DNA from: Gnetum montanum
Taxonomy: Eukaryota > Streptophyta > Gnetopsida > Gnetales > Gnetaceae
Assembly: GCA_015680685.1 (NCBI GenBank)
Contig: MNCI01017909.1
Span: 648,410 to 704,843, forward strand
Length of the DNA stretch: 56,434 bases
Direction: 5' to 3'
The position numbers and the translations under genes were made by a program. Shown here piece after piece: positions 22,702 through 35,247 of this stretch; the stretch's first letter is position 1, and every line of letters begins with the position of its first letter. The notes below the pieces were generated by a model. It ran no database searches, was not told where the DNA came from, and saw only the letters and a program-made list of their open reading frames with translations.

Positions 22702-22711
22702 TACCCCCAAG
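22702..22711 (-). other. Polypurine tract of element D
   Basis: Minus strand CTTGGGGGTA directly before the 3' LTR. Confidence 0.65.
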
Positions 22712-22754
22712 ACTAAATAAAAACTCATCCTTTAAGTTCTTTTACAAATTTGGG

Positions 22755-22840
22755 AAGGTATGGGATTATTGACTGACTTTTTGTAAACAAAATAAANAAA
22801 GGTATGGGATTATTGACTGACTTTTTGTAAACAAAATAAA
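22755..22840. repeat. 42-base direct repeat around N (assembly join)
   Basis: 22755-22796 and 22799-22840 are identical and separated by an N at 22797 and one base. This looks like two contig ends that overlap but were not merged. Confidence 0.85.
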
Positions 22841-22993
22841 CTAACTGACTTGACAAAAAATGGAGTGCCCAAGTGTATGAATCAACACATTACAAAAAAT
22901 GATGGTGTTCAAGACATAAAATTAAACACCATAATACAACTCTTCAAAATTGGATAGCACGTTCCTTGATGGCATTAAGTTGGATGGAGAAGA

Positions 22994-25813
22994 TTAGATG
23001 ATCCCATGTAGTGATGGCCCTTGAGGCTCTAAGGGACCTTCACCAGCTTCATGCATAGGCGGTGGTCAAGGTGGCTACGGTTGTCTTACTACTACTAAAA
23101 CTTTAGATGGGAAGCGGAAAGCATCCAGCAATGCTTTCATTTTCTCCTCATTGCTTCTAGAATTATGCATCATCCATGTAGCTTCACCAATATGGGTGGG
23201 AACGGGCACATCCTAGGAACACAAGATTACTAGAAATAGCTCCTTTACATTAATGAACTAGGCAATGAACTATTTGCATTCAATGTTGAATGCCCTGATT
23301 GTGTCCTTCAACTCTTAGTAGCCATTCATCCATTTGGATAGGTTCTCAATTATTGATTTTTGATCTCTAAATCATACTCGTAGAACTTTGAGTTCAGCAT
23401 TTACAGTCTCAAGCTTCTACTTGGCATCTTTGCTATGCTTGAACTTAGCCTCGTATAACAGATATGAGCTAGCCACTTACTTTTCTAACTCTAACTGTGA
23501 CCATCTGACAATCAGCATTGTTAGGTTTGTGTAATGGAGATTGGCCAACTCCATATATTATGTCATTTCTTCGATTTGCAACTCCTTCAAGTGGATCTCT
23601 ACTTTGTTGTAGGCATCGATCCCATCAACAATGGATTGCCATACTTTTCTTCCCTGTTGAAGTTGTTGGATGGCTTCATTCATTTTCATCTTTGCCATCT
23701 AAATTTATTTTTCATTGACTTTCTTGTACAAGCCAACCTCGTCTCTATAGTGATTCTTCACTTTTTCAAACTTTAGAGCCTCATTCTTCCAGACGATGAT
23801 TTTGATGATAGACTTCTAGTGTAAGGCACACACTTTCTCCATTGATAAATTTCACTTCTTTGTAGCCAAACTCCTCAACTTAGTGTTCACCCTAGCAAGA
23901 TACTCCTACTATTAATGAATAAATTCTTGCATTTGATCCTTTTTGAGCATCAACGTTATGCAAGCAATGATTTTTTGTGATTAGGGTCTCATGCTCCTAG
24001 TGCATCTATGCCAAGTCCTTCTAAATTGAATATGTTTTTGCTTCAACTATGGACTGGTTAAAGATGGTCATAACTACCTCCTCCTTAGCCTTCTAGAATC
24101 ATTCTTGAAGCTATTTGAAAGCTTCATCTCTTGTTATTGCTAGGTTGAGGATCGCAAGATCTACAAGTTGGGCACATAGTTCAACAACCTCTATTGTTCT
24201 TGGGCTATTTTGAGTTGCCCCTTAAATTCAGCAGCTCTAACTAGGTTGTTGTGATGTCTTTCAAAAAATCAAAGATATCTAGAATCAATTCTCTGGTTCC
24301 AGTAGTTGTTCTAGCAACTCTTCATGCTAGGCTGTGTTTAACTTTCTACTGACCATGCATGCAAAGGTCTACACATCTTAAAGTGCAGATATGTCTAGTA
24401 TAGACATTGTGGATGTATTTAATGCTTTAGCGACATAATTAGCAATAACTTCAGCCACTATTTCCTATCTTCAATGCTACATCACCAAGATAGTTATTCC
24501 TTCGCCTTCCTCCAAATGCACCGAGAAGATGGTGACATTCCTGGAGATTTCTAGAAATAAATGGTGTTGCATTAAATACACTGTCTTCTCCCAAGCATTG
24601 AAATCTAACCTCATGAGCAATTGCATTCATTGGGTATAGAAGATTGGTCCACCCCTCTCCATTTGGCTAACTGTTTGAGCCACCTCATTAAGGTGAATCA
24701 TTGTCGATCGTTACATAGATGGATCTACCCCACTCCTTCCTACATGTTGCTCTTGTTTCCTTTAAAGCTATTCTTAGATTTTGCATAGATGCTAAATGGC
24801 TGCATGGGCCTTAGGTGTTGTTTCTTAAGTGGGTGATGATGGCAGCTACTCCTCTTCTTAGGTCATGGTTGGCATCTTCTCTTTCATGATCTCTAACCAT
24901 GAGGCCAAATGAGCATGCCTAATGGTATCGTTGAAGTAGTGAACGATGCCTACCCTTTTGCAGAGTTTCTAGATGAGGCACAAAAAGGGTAGGGTTTTCC
25001 TTCCATGTTCATTTTCCTTGAAGTGTTTCTCAATCTGTAAGTAGATTATTTATGGAAGGTTGACAAAAAATTTCCTACTTAGAGTAGCGCATGCTCAGGT
25101 AGGGAAGGCAATCACCTTGCTTGGCCTCATCATTAGATTGAGGTGATATGTTGCAATTTTGAAATAAATTTGCTTTGCCAGTGTAAGTGCACCATACTCC
25201 TTCAGTCAAATCCATAGCACCATTGGGTCCACTCCCTCTTGGCCTTAGGATCACCTTTCATGGATAGTTCTACCAGCTATGTCCCAATGTCAAGTAACCC
25301 AAGTACCTATGCGATAGCTTCTGCAAAGTAGGACACTTGAATGTCCTTGATTTTGACAATAGACCCTAGCCTTTTATTACTCTAGAAGAGATATGTCTCT
25401 CCCATGTACCATTCTCCATTAGATGTGATTATTGGCCACATGGAAGAGGTTTGCAGCTGAGTCTTGATATCCACTAGAGCTTTCTTAAGGAATGGCCTAA
25501 AGTTGATCTCTTGAAGAATTGATCATTAGATCTCTTAGGACCTGATGATGTCTAGGCAAGCTTGAGTCAAAGTGACCTCAAGCCTTGGTGCAAGTTTAGG
25601 CACTTCTCCTCTTTATGATTGCTCAGTAGGCACTTCTTCTTCTAGAATTTATCAAACAGATTCCACTTCAAGATCTTCACAAATAGGTCCCATTACATGG
25701 GTTACCTCTAGTGGTTCTTGGGCTTGTTCTTGTTGGCCCCTTCTAGCTCTGGGCCACTTCTCCCATGGTTGAGAGGGTTCTCCTTCCTACAGGTACTTTT
25801 GTTTTAGTGTCAT
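22994..25813 (-). pseudogene. Accessory (env-position) ORF of element D
   Basis: 2,820 bases from an ATG at 25813 (MTLKQKYL, aligned with MAPKRG in C and H) to a stop at 22994, about 940 codons with many internal stops. The N-terminal third includes INFRPFLKKALVDIKTQLQT, then NGEWYMGETYLF and VSYFAEAIA, each aligning with C. The C-terminal half consists of charged, heptad-like stretches. Position and size equal those of the ORFs in C and H. The product is unknown. An envelope-like role is suggested only by position; a structural or host-interaction role is equally possible. Confidence 0.65.
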
Positions 25814-26269
25814 CTATAATCACAATGAGACCATGGGTTAGCAATCGTTATATAACTTAAAGCAATTAGGATACATTTATCTCTTAAGGATAGTTACACT
25901 TTGCTAAGTTGTAATTATTGTTGATTTAATTACTTCAGTTATTATCTATTTATCTATTATCATTAATAAATCATCTCAAAGGTTGTTGGAAGTGTTAACT
26001 ATTGAAAAAGTTGATGTTTATATGTTGTTAAGGTTATTAACCCTTTGGGGGAGTTAGAAAAATTTTCAAAAATTTTCATTAATTTTTCATTGGAAACCTT
26101 AAGGTTTGTGGCCCCCACGATAAAAATCTTACCTCTGATAAGTGCAAGATCAAAAAAACGAAGTGATTTGGACAAAACGTTGGGAAGTATGAACTCTAGA
26201 AGGTTTGGGGCTCTAAAAAATTGCAGAAACTTATCATGTGTTATGAGGAAAATGTCAAAAATTCCTAAG

Positions 26270-26345
26270 TGCACAGTGGTATATATAGGATGTAAGCACT
26301 ATGTTGACTACATCAATGAGGCCTTGTTAATGTAGCTATGGACCA
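26270..26345 (-). promoter_or_regulatory. Internal promoter-like site before D accessory ORF
   Basis: Minus strand: AAGGCCTCATTGATGTAG, about 25 bases of spacer, then CCTATATATACC, about 470 bases before the ORF start at 25813. The D LTR has TAGGCCTCATCGATGAGG upstream of its TATA box. The internal copy carries CATTGATG where the LTR has CATCGATG, one CpG transition away. Confidence 0.6.
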
Positions 26346-27645
26346 TCATTGACTTTGGTCAAACTTGTAAAATACAAGGAATTTTTGAATAAAATTGGAG
26401 TCAAATGAAAGCTCAAAAGGCTAAGAATAATATGAAAACATGAGAAGAGGGTGTTGAAGCTCATAAATTTGGAAAAATGGAGAAAAATTGATTTAGGGGA
26501 TGAATGAAATAAAAGGTTAAGGAGCACTGAGCGGAATACCCAATGAAATATGCAAAAGATAGGATTGTGGTAATGTCAAAGGTAAGGGACCTTAACTAAC
26601 CAAATAAAGAGCTATGCAAGTGGGTCCTCCCCATAGCAAGCTCATGCCCTTATTTCCCTTGCATAACCTCAACTAAGGAGTCCATAGGCCCCATAGTCGA
26701 TTTAATGATCATGAAAAGTTAAGAACCAACCAGAAAGAATCTACTCAAGAATCCAAACACATCAGACCAAGACATAGAGCATAACATAGAACATAGTAGT
26801 GAGATGAGTTACGGCAGCATGGATGGATGATAAAGAAGGTGGAATGGAGTTCCGAATTGAGGTAATAAGAAGTCCCTTATGGAATTTGTGTTTAAAATGA
26901 CCAGGGAAGATCCATCCTCAATCCAGACAAAAACTAGTCACTTTTAGTGACCTCACATTGCCACTCTAAGACCAATCCACTCACTTGAGACACAAAAGTG
27001 CTTCCACAAGACAACCACCATTCCATAAGGAGAAGAAAAGAAAGAAGTATAAAGTAAGAGAGGGCCTTAGTTAGAGGGGACTTTCAGGCATTGGTGCATG
27101 TCTTTCATAACTAGTTCTTGTGGCCCGTTTATTTTTCCAACAGATGTGCTTTGAATTCCCATTTTTTTAAATGGGAACCACACCATGCAAGGACTTATTC
27201 ATGTCTAAGGAATGTGCTTTGAATTCCCATCATTTGTTTTTTGAATGGAAACCAAACCATGCAAAGACTTATTTAAGTTCCTACCAATGGTTGGTATAGA
27301 ATAATAAGAAGTCCATGAAAAACACTCGAGCACTCAAGCAAGTAGAAGAGTACAAAGAGCATTGAGTTCCCTTGAAGTTAAACCCTTTTCAAACCTTTTG
27401 AATCCTTCCTAATTCCGAAACTACCAAGGTCACCAATTAGTTGGAGGTTTCTTTAATGGAAGGGACCTTAAATTTCTAGAACTAGAAAAATCATAAAGTT
27501 GATTAGATGGTTGTATGACGTGGACTCATTGCCAATTTAATGAAAAAAACCATGTCAAAGTCATTAGACATCAAAATTCAAAAATAGAAACCAGACATCG
27601 ACAATCACAACATTAAGCACAAACCATCATTAGTAAAAAACAGCA

Positions 27646-27792
27646 GTAGCACTGTGTTCTATGACAATACAGCAATTTTATTAGCAAAAATAAGAAAATA
27701 TCACACTTGAATAAAAACNGTAGCACTGTGTTCTATGACAATACAGCAATTTTATTAGCAAAAATAAGAAAATATCACACTTGAATCAAAAC
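27646..27792. repeat. 73-base direct repeat around N (assembly join)
   Basis: 27646-27718 and 27720-27792 differ at one base and are separated only by the N at 27719. Confidence 0.85.
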
Positions 27793-27964
27793 AAAACAAA
27801 GTAAAATATATAAGAAAGTGTAAAATAATTAAGAAAGGTTCAAAGGTACTGACAATGATGTAAAATTAGAAAAATCTGAAAATCAAAAATTTGTAAAATA
27901 AATAACTTGTAAAATCAGAAAAATGTGGAAAATAAAAAAAGTAGAAAAAACTAAGAAGTCATAT

Positions 27965-29300
27965 TGATAGTTAGCACAGATGGCCATCTCCCCCACAACT
28001 GAGGTGGAAGGAGGAGATTCAAAAAATGGAACGTGGTTGTCCACCTACTAAGGTGGTAGTTGCACTGGCCTATCTTGGTTCGAGGAAGGGCTTTACTTGT
28101 TGGATGTTCACCAACTACTTTTTATTTAGTCTTTCAGGTTTGTAGATTAACATGATCCTAGATGAAAAGGTTTGATCAATTATATAAAGTCCTTCCCACA
28201 ATTTTTGAAATTTTTCCTTTTTGGGTACATGTGTGGGGTTCTAGTAGAGGACATTATCTCTTGGTTGAAGTTTTACTTTCCTTATTCTTAGGTCACGACA
28301 TTGCTTGTTGAATGCCTTGTTCACCTCATTCAAGGATAGGAACACTAGTCAGTTTTCATCTAACATGTTTAGGTTGATCAATCTTTCTTTCTATGCTAAA
28401 CTTAGGTCAAGATTTAGATCATAGGTTGTTGAGTGTATGAAGCTTGGATTGAATTGGGAGCATTGGAAGTTTCCCATACACTAACTTGTAGGGAGAATAA
28501 CTAATAGGAAGTTTCCAAGTTGAACGATAGGTCCAAAGAACATCATTAAGTTTTTCACTCCAATCCTTCCTATATTTGCTAATAGTATATGATAATATCT
28601 TTTTGATCTCCTGGTTGGTTACCTCTACTTCACCATTGGCTTGGGGGTGGTAAGGTGTTGTTAATTTATGTTCAACCCCTAAGCATTGCATTAAGTTTCT
28701 AGAAGTGGCACCTGTGAAATGAGTTCCATTATCAAAAATTAGTGAACATGGCATTCCAAACCTATTGACAATATTTTTTTGTGTAAATCTAGCAGCACTA
28801 GATGATGTACAATCAATAATGACTGTTACTTTTGTCCATTTTGTGTAGTAGTCAACTGCTACTATAATACATGCCTTTCTATTGGACATGGGTGTGATGG
28901 GATCCATGAAGTCAACACCCCATATGTCAAAAGGTTCTAGTGGTTGAATCCACTATTGAGGACCTTCCATATGAGTAGCCATCCCCTTGTCTCATTGACA
29001 ATGTTCACAAGACTTGACAAACTAGTGAGCATCCCTAAATATTGTAGGCCAATAGTATCTTGCCATTAGGATTTTTATGGCTGTGCGTCTCCCTACATAA
29101 TGGCCTCCACAAGGTTCTTCATGAGCATCTTGGAGAGAACACATAGTTGATCCTTATCAGAAATACACCAACAAATCAGGCCATCGGCACACACCTTATA
29201 AAGGTGTCCATTGATTTCCATGAAGTATCTGACCCAATGAAGGAATTTTTGCTTCTTTCTAAAACCCAAATCTTGTGGCATCTTCTGAGTGACAAGCTAG
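27965..29300 (-). pseudogene. Integrase of element D
   Basis: Inserts element DNA into the genome. The zinc-binding part reads RTAIKILMARYYWPTIF and CEHCQ near 29080-28990. The longest open part (28419-28907) holds the catalytic core: first Asp in VAVDYYTKW, second in IFDNGTHF, and the Glu in YHPQANGEVEVTNQE, so the D,D-35-E triad is complete. It is followed by the YSPYKLVYGK motif (GPY/F-like module) and by a C-terminal domain in broken frames with LWEGLYII and LVNIQQVKPF. No chromodomain was seen. The tail ends in the GGDGHLC stretch near 27985. Stops occur outside the core. Confidence 0.88.
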
Positions 29301-30680
29301 TTGAGGATGCCATTGTACCATGTTATTTCTTCAAGAGTTTGAGCATTTATTACTCCTGTAAAGAGGAGTTCATCTAGAAACTAATCAAAGAGTGGCTCTC
29401 CTCTTCTTTATTATTCCATCTTAAGCAATAGAGATGGTTAATGATCACATTCTTGGTTCCTTTTTTATCTACCATTGTGAGATCAAATTCCTACAAGATC
29501 ATGAGTCACCATATTACACAAGGGCTTATCGTTGGCTTGTTCATGAGGAAGCGGATTTCACTGTGGTCTGTATGCATAAATACTTTGTAACCAAGCACAT
29601 AGTGCTTGAACGTCTCCAAAGCATACACCACTACCATTAGTTCTCTCTCCATGGTGGTGTAATTTAAATGTTATCCCATAATTCTTTAGCTCATGTAGTG
29701 GATATAGTATGGATGTTTCTTATTGTCCATCTGCATCAGAACTACTCCTAAGGCATAGTTAGATGCATTTGTCATGATGTGGAAGGGCCTAGACCATATG
29801 AGTTTCTACTCCTAGGATTGGTGTTTCTATGAGTTTCTCTTTTAGTTTTTGGAATGCATGTTCACATTCATTAGTTCAAATGAAAGGTGCATATTCCTTT
29901 GTAAGCTCTACCAATAGCTTTATGATCTTAGAGAAATTCTCTATGAATCATTGGTAGTAGCCAGTATGTCCAAGGAATGACCAAACATCTTTAATGGTCT
30001 CTAGTTGGCATGTTATTCTTTGAATGACCCTTATCTTTTTTGGATCTACCTTAATCCATTTTTGCAAAATTCGATGCCCTAGCACAATGCCTTCTTGGAC
30101 CATGAGATGGCTCTTTTACCAATTGAGCTGCAAGTTTGTTTCAACACATCTCTTCAATACGTGCTCAAGTCGTTCCAAGGCTTTCTCAAATGTAGCTCCA
30201 TAGGTGGAAAAGTCATCCATGAAGACTTTAACATGACTACCGAAGTGTTAAAATGTTGTAGGGACATTGCACAGACCGAATGACATCTTACAATATGCAA
30301 AAGTCGCCCAAGGATTCGTGAATGTTGTCTTGGCCTTTGGTGCAATTTGGATTTGGTTATAGCCTCTATAACCATCCAAGAAGCTATAATAACAATGCCT
30401 AGATATGGTGTTCAATACTTAATCCACAAATGGCAAAGGAAAATGATCTTTAAATATTATCATATTCAACATCCTAAAGTCAATGCAGACCTACCATTAG
30501 CCACCCTTCTTTGGCACAATCATGAGTGGACTAACCCACTCACTATCTACAATAGGATAGATGAGCCCTACCTTGAGGAGTTGTTCAATTTCCTCTTTGA
30601 TGATTTACTTCAATTTGGGGTTCAGCCACCTCTACAACTACCTTCTAGGCTTCATGGCTAGGTCAGTGTAAATGCGATGC
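29300..30680 (-). pseudogene. Reverse transcriptase and RNase H of element D
   Basis: Copies element RNA into DNA. In order on the minus strand: GLIYPIVDSEWVSPLMIVPK near 30570, SFLDGYRGYNQIQIAPK near 30380, FAYCKMSFGLCN near 30290, and the active site VFMDDFSTYG near 30220 (FMDD in place of YxDD). Then come VQEGIVLGHRI, SFLGHTGYY and FIENFSKI. RNase H follows with MTNASNYALGVVLMQ near 29770 and the TDHSEIRFLMNKP end near 29540. The first catalytic Asp of RNase H (usually T/C-D-A-S) is Asn here. Stops and frameshifts are frequent. Confidence 0.88.
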
Positions 30681-31049
30681 TAGCATATCCTTGGATCAAT
30701 TTCTATTAGCTTAGGATATGACCAAGCAAATGTTGTTGGCCATTTGTTAACCACCTTAAAAAACTTTTCTTTTTATTTGGGAGCAACTTTGGCATTAATT
30801 ATGATTGGTTTACCATTGCTTAAAAATGCATATTCCATATCGATTGGTAAAGCTTTTAGCTCTAAGTGCTCCCACTTAAAGTTATTAGGGATTTTCAACT
30901 CTCCCCAACAAGTATCATTATCTTCTTCAGAGAGTTGAAAATGAATTTTTTCAATTTTGGTCATTCCTTCAACATAAGCACATGTTAGGCTCTCAGTTGG
31001 TTCCATGCATAATGTGTTATCATCTAAATCAGCTATCAACTAGTGGGTT

Positions 31050-31680
31050 CCTTCCTAGTTTTTGGATGCTGCATACAGACACCTTTGAATATTGATTTTT
31101 TGTACACACTAATTGCATGCTTTAATGTGTATACTCTTGATGGACCAAATCCTTTGCACACAATTGCACCTGTTATCGCTATACGCGATGCATGGATTAC
31201 GCTTCTTCTCTATCTTACCTAATTCATTTTCTTTGGATATTTCTAAAGATAGATCCCTTATACCCATATGTGCATCAACTATGCTTAACCAAGCTCTTCC
31301 CATAATGATGGGGAAGTCACTTTTGTAGTTGTTCACCTTGATCACTAGAGAATCAACACGATAGGACCACCCAAAAACTATGGTCACAATGTCCTCTACT
31401 AATCCCAGAGAGATAGTAATTGATTGATCTACTAATTCTAGATAAATTTTGCTCTTCTTAAAAGGTTGTAGGTTCTAGGCCTTGTACATGTCATAAGAGA
31501 TGATATTAACTCTACAACTAGAGTCAAGAAGAGCCTTGCATGGCTCATGTCCAGCAATTTGCAAGTAAATGAGTAGACTTCCTAGGTTAATTCTTTTCAT
31601 AGAAAGATTTCTAGCCTTAATCAAGACATAAATAGCATGAGTTAGCATCATAGTGTGAATTCAACATAGCAATTGGTTTG
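31050..31680 (-). pseudogene. Aspartic protease region of element D
   Basis: LLIYLQIAGHEPCKALLDSS near 31560-31500 gives the catalytic Asp as LLDSSCRVNIIS (usual D-S-G-A). The C-terminal half (31109-31387) holds FPIIMGRAWLS, the second conserved motif, followed by IRDLSLEISKENELGKI, which also occurs in E near 39020. This links gag to RT in the Gag-Pol precursor. Confidence 0.8.
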
Positions 31681-31689
31681 AAGGGCCCT

Positions 31690-34145
31690 CAAAGGTATTT
31701 GATGTAGAGAATGAGGACGCTAGAGATGCAAGACAATCAGTCGAACTAGATTGTGAGGGTTGAAGAGGACCACTGGGTTGGAGGAAAGGTCTTTTTCTTA
31801 ATTGATTGTCCATACCACTTGGCTAGAAAGCTAGTTGTGAATGTATAGCCCTCATAGCATTTTGTTGTTGTGGTTGTGGAGGAATCTCACCCTGCATGGA
31901 TGGAGCAGGAGGTAACTAGGTTGAAGGTGAAGGTGTGTGTGCAAATGAATGTAGAGGGTGATATGGATATATATATCGGTTTTCTCCTCGAGTAGATGGT
32001 GAATGTGTTTGGTGGTACTCTAGAGGGTAATAGTGATGCTGAAATGAGATATGACTTGCAAAACTTCTTGGAGCTACAAGTTGTTGAACATAGTACCCAT
32101 ATGGATCTAGTTGCCTGTAAAGATACTACTACCTTGGCAGTGGCATCCCCCATGATTATGGTTAGTACCACTGTTGGTATTGTTCATAAGGTTGTGAAGG
32201 AGTTTCACTTGGGTAGTAAGCTTATTGTTGCTGGTGGAACTACCTTGGATTGCCCTGAGGATAAGGCAATCGTCTTAGTGCTTTCCTACGTGCTAATCAA
32301 GGATTTGATGCATACACTCCCAAAATTTTGTAAGTGTGACACCATAGCTCAACATCCCTTTGGATGTTCATATTGATAAATGTCATAATCAGTTTCATCA
32401 TTAGAGTTAATTTCCACTACTTCCTCTATGGTAGCAACTTTTCCCTTACCTCTTTGGTAGGCATCTTCAACTTCTTTTCGCCTCATGTGATTATGATCAC
32501 TATTTTGTTCTTTTGATTCTTCAACAATATTCATAGTAGTTTGAAATTTTTCATCCAAAGAGTTCCATAAGTTGTCAACCTTTGTCAAAATATTAGAAAC
32601 AGACTTTTGGATGGAAAATGTTTTCCTATTCACCACTTCATTAAGTGGTGACTCCTCCTCATCACAAAATTGGACCTCCTATTTTCTGATAGAAGGATCT
32701 CTATTATACTCTTCTACACTTTCCATTTTTTGTATCTCACCTTCTTCTTTTGCTACCTACTCAATTAGCCTTTGGATCTGATGAGCTCTTAGTTTCAACA
32801 ATCTTTCTTGGGCATACACCCTAAGGTTTTTTTCTAGTTTCTACTCTAAGCCCATCTATAATGTGGCAAAGTTGTTCCCTTTGAGAATAATCATGGCCAA
32901 GGCATCAGTGTAAGAGTGAATAGTATCTATCCATGATGGCATCCAAGGGTTCATGTATTCCTTGTTTCCAGCCTTGGATTTGCCTTCTTAGATTAGACAT
33001 TTAGGAGTATGTCTGGTATTTGTTATTAAATAGCTCTAACATTGTACTCCACCGGTGGATAAATTCTGATTCCAAAGATCGGTACCAGCTTTTAGCTTCT
33101 TTGATGAGTATCCTTTTGAAAAGCTTGAGTTTCTACCATTCATTTTCTATGTTCTGTAAGGAACATGCATCATGGAAAGCTTCTAGATGTGTCTATGGAT
33201 CAAAGTTGTATCCCCCCTCAAATCTTGGGATATTATTCATGTATAAGGGCTTGATCTGACTATCTTTGATATGCCTGGTTAGAATTTTAACTACCTTTGC
33301 AATGTTGAGCATACTTTGAGTCACTTATAGAGGTTCATCATCATCACTACATTGATGACACCGATGATGGTTTTGGCCACCCCTTTGGTCTTGGTGGTCT
33401 TCACAGTCATTGTTGTCTCATTGATCACCTTCATCACGATTATTTTGATGGTGGCTTCTATGAGAACTGTTTGATGAAGAGGAATGTTCAGAATCAAATG
33501 AGGAGGATGAAGAGGAATGTTTAGAATCAAATGAGGAGGATGAAGAAGAAGGTGGACCACCACTACCACCACCCTTTTGCTTATTACGATCACCATCCTT
33601 AGATCCCTTACTATTGTGATGCTTGCCCAAGTCCCTACCTTGGCTGTCACTTTTTCTTGAACCTAGTTTATGAATAGTGGATCGTAGGTTTAGGTTCACA
33701 TCCTTGTCACCAGTATCAAGGGGTGGATAATCTTTATGTTGAGAACCTTCAATAGGAGAATCCTCATTATCATCTTGATTTAGTAAGAACAAGGGATTAG
33801 TGTAATGTTGCCCCTTTGTAGCCTCATGGAGCTTATCTTGACATCGATCTTGCTGCATTGTGTTTTAGTGGGATAATAGTTTCGAGTATCATGTCCATTC
33901 ACAACGTATTCTTCATGAAGATCCGTTATGCCTAACTTCTTAATAGTTTTAAGAAACATCCCTAGCATAGATCGATCAGGGGGCAAGATAATGTTGCCCT
34001 CCATATCACGCCATCGCAGTTGTTCATCCTGATGTAGCATGAAGGTGAAATTTGGTACATACTCATCTAGATGGGTATATACCACTTTGCATTCCTGTGA
34101 GACTAGTGGTTTAACATCTTCATGCTTGTGAGAAGAAGAAGACAT
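31690..34145 (-). pseudogene. Gag of element D
   Basis: Begins with an ATG at 34145 (MSSSSHKHEDVKPL). The 121-residue N-terminal piece has the family block VVYTHLDEYVPNFTFMLHQD, also found in E and H. Next is a Ser/His/Asp-rich low-complexity stretch (33418-33858). The Gag core follows in pieces: NNIPRFEGGYNFDP near 33240, EAKSWYRSLESEFIHRW near 33100, MLELFNNKYQTYS near 33030. A helical segment (32349-32636; FSIQKSVSNILTKVDNLWNS) leads to IYQYEHPKGC near 32370, the knuckle motif with its first Cys pair lost. The tail is Pro/Gln/Tyr-rich. Frameshifts separate the pieces. Confidence 0.82.
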
Positions 34146-34280
34146 TTTGTAAAGAAAAATAAAATTATCAGTGTGCTTCTATAATTCTATGTATAGCGAG
34201 AATGGTATTGACCTTGAGGTTCATACAATGATATTAATGGTATTCACTTAAACCTAAATAGCACACATTTCAACAAACAA

Positions 34281-34300
34281 AGTCCCCAAAAATGGCACCA
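34281..34300 (-). other. Primer-binding site of element D
   Basis: Minus strand TGGTGCCATTTTTGGGGA, one base after the 5' LTR. It matches 13 of 18 positions of the tRNA-Asp 3' complement used by Athila-type elements. Confidence 0.75.
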
Positions 34301-34301
34301 A

Positions 34302-35225
34302 TGATGAGCAGCAAGGTACCCCTCTTCCCAACCATACAAATCACAAAGTGTTCACATGCAATCTGATCAAATTCTGTGGACTTTAAGGTTTCTGATGCAC
34401 AAGTCTTCTAGGAAGTGAATCTTGCCTTAAGGTTAATCAGTGTCTTCCTAATTATACTTGTGATGTACAATGGTATGGTTAAGTGTAATTGAGGCATCTA
34501 ATTTTTATCATTTTGTATTTTCATGGTTTTGGTGCTTAAAGAGAAATAAAGTAGTTGGACTAACTAATTTAATTTAACTAATTAACTAATGTCTAACTAG
34601 TCCTAACATAAGCATATGGTCCCACTTTCTGTACACATCCTAAACGCACATATCCACTGTTAGGTGACTAAGCATTATGCTACTAGGTGTACCAAGTAAT
34701 AATGCTACTAGGATTACCAAGAAAATATGTGTTACACTCAAAGCGATCATACTTATGTGTATAATCTATCTTGCTTAATCACCGCATTAACTTAATTTCA
34801 AGAAAACATTTAATAAATACTTAAAAATATTTAACAAATAATTGAGAACAATAAATGCATAAATAAAATACTTAATCTATTCAAAGTGCTGCAAGGTTTA
34901 TTAGAAAGCTTGTCTTTATTGCCGCACACATTGTCATGCTTAGGTATAACAATACTTGAATAAAGATTCGTACACTCAATAACTCCTACTATGGGCACTC
35001 AAGAGGAAAACTTCTAACTTTCAAATGGAAAAATTGCAAGAGCTTCATTTCAACTACAATCTCTAATACCATAAATGTGGCTCATATGTGCATATTTATA
35101 GCCAAAAACCAACACTACATCGATGGGGCCTTGTCAACACATGATATGATGCATTAACTAAGCCTTGTCAATAAGGCCCAATTGACGAGGCCTCATCAAC
35201 ACAATCAACTGAATGCGACTCATCA
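34302..35225 (-). repeat. Element D 5' LTR
   Basis: 924 bases, TGATGAG...CTCATCA. TATA box on the minus strand near 35093-35103, with decayed GGCCTCATCAAC motifs upstream (35120-35215). Confidence 0.92.
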
Positions 35226-35230
35226 ATGGC
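35226..35230. repeat. Target-site duplication of element D, right copy
   Basis: ATGGC, versus ATGAC at 21773-21777. It is followed by about 13 bases of H integrase sequence before element E starts. Confidence 0.7.
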
Positions 35231-35247
35231 ATTGTTTATTTTGTGTC

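Larger units (their letters stand above)
25814..27960 (-). other. Non-coding region of D between integrase and accessory ORF
   Basis: No reading frame of note. Blocks are shared with H and C at the same relative place, and with E at 42360-43150. AT-rich stretches with poly-A runs lie at 27540-27960. An internal promoter-like site lies at 26270-26345. Confidence 0.6.
21778..35225 (-). mobile_element. Element D: near full-length Ty3/Athila-like
   Basis: 13,448 bases with two LTRs of 924 bases each (TGATGAG...CTCATCA). Minus-strand order: 5' LTR 34302-35225, tRNA-Asp-like primer site, gag, protease, RT-RNase H, integrase, non-coding region, internal promoter-like site, accessory ORF, polypurine tract, 3' LTR 21778-22701. 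The accessory ORF after integrase and the primer site point to the Athila branch of plant Ty3 elements. All genes have stops, so it is not active. Two N positions with flanking duplications (22797, 27719) are probably assembly joins. Confidence 0.9.

Noticed and set aside
22755-22840. True tandem duplication
   Set aside because: An N sits between the copies, and three other N positions show the same pattern, so a scaffolding overlap is far more likely.
26045-26335. Plus-strand 96-codon frame over the internal promoter of D
   Set aside because: It lies antisense in the non-coding region and is not conserved at the matching places in C or H.
33321-33650. Val/Ile-rich minus-strand frame of 109 codons as a membrane protein
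   Set aside because: It is an alternative frame of the Ser/His/Asp-rich low-complexity part of gag of D.
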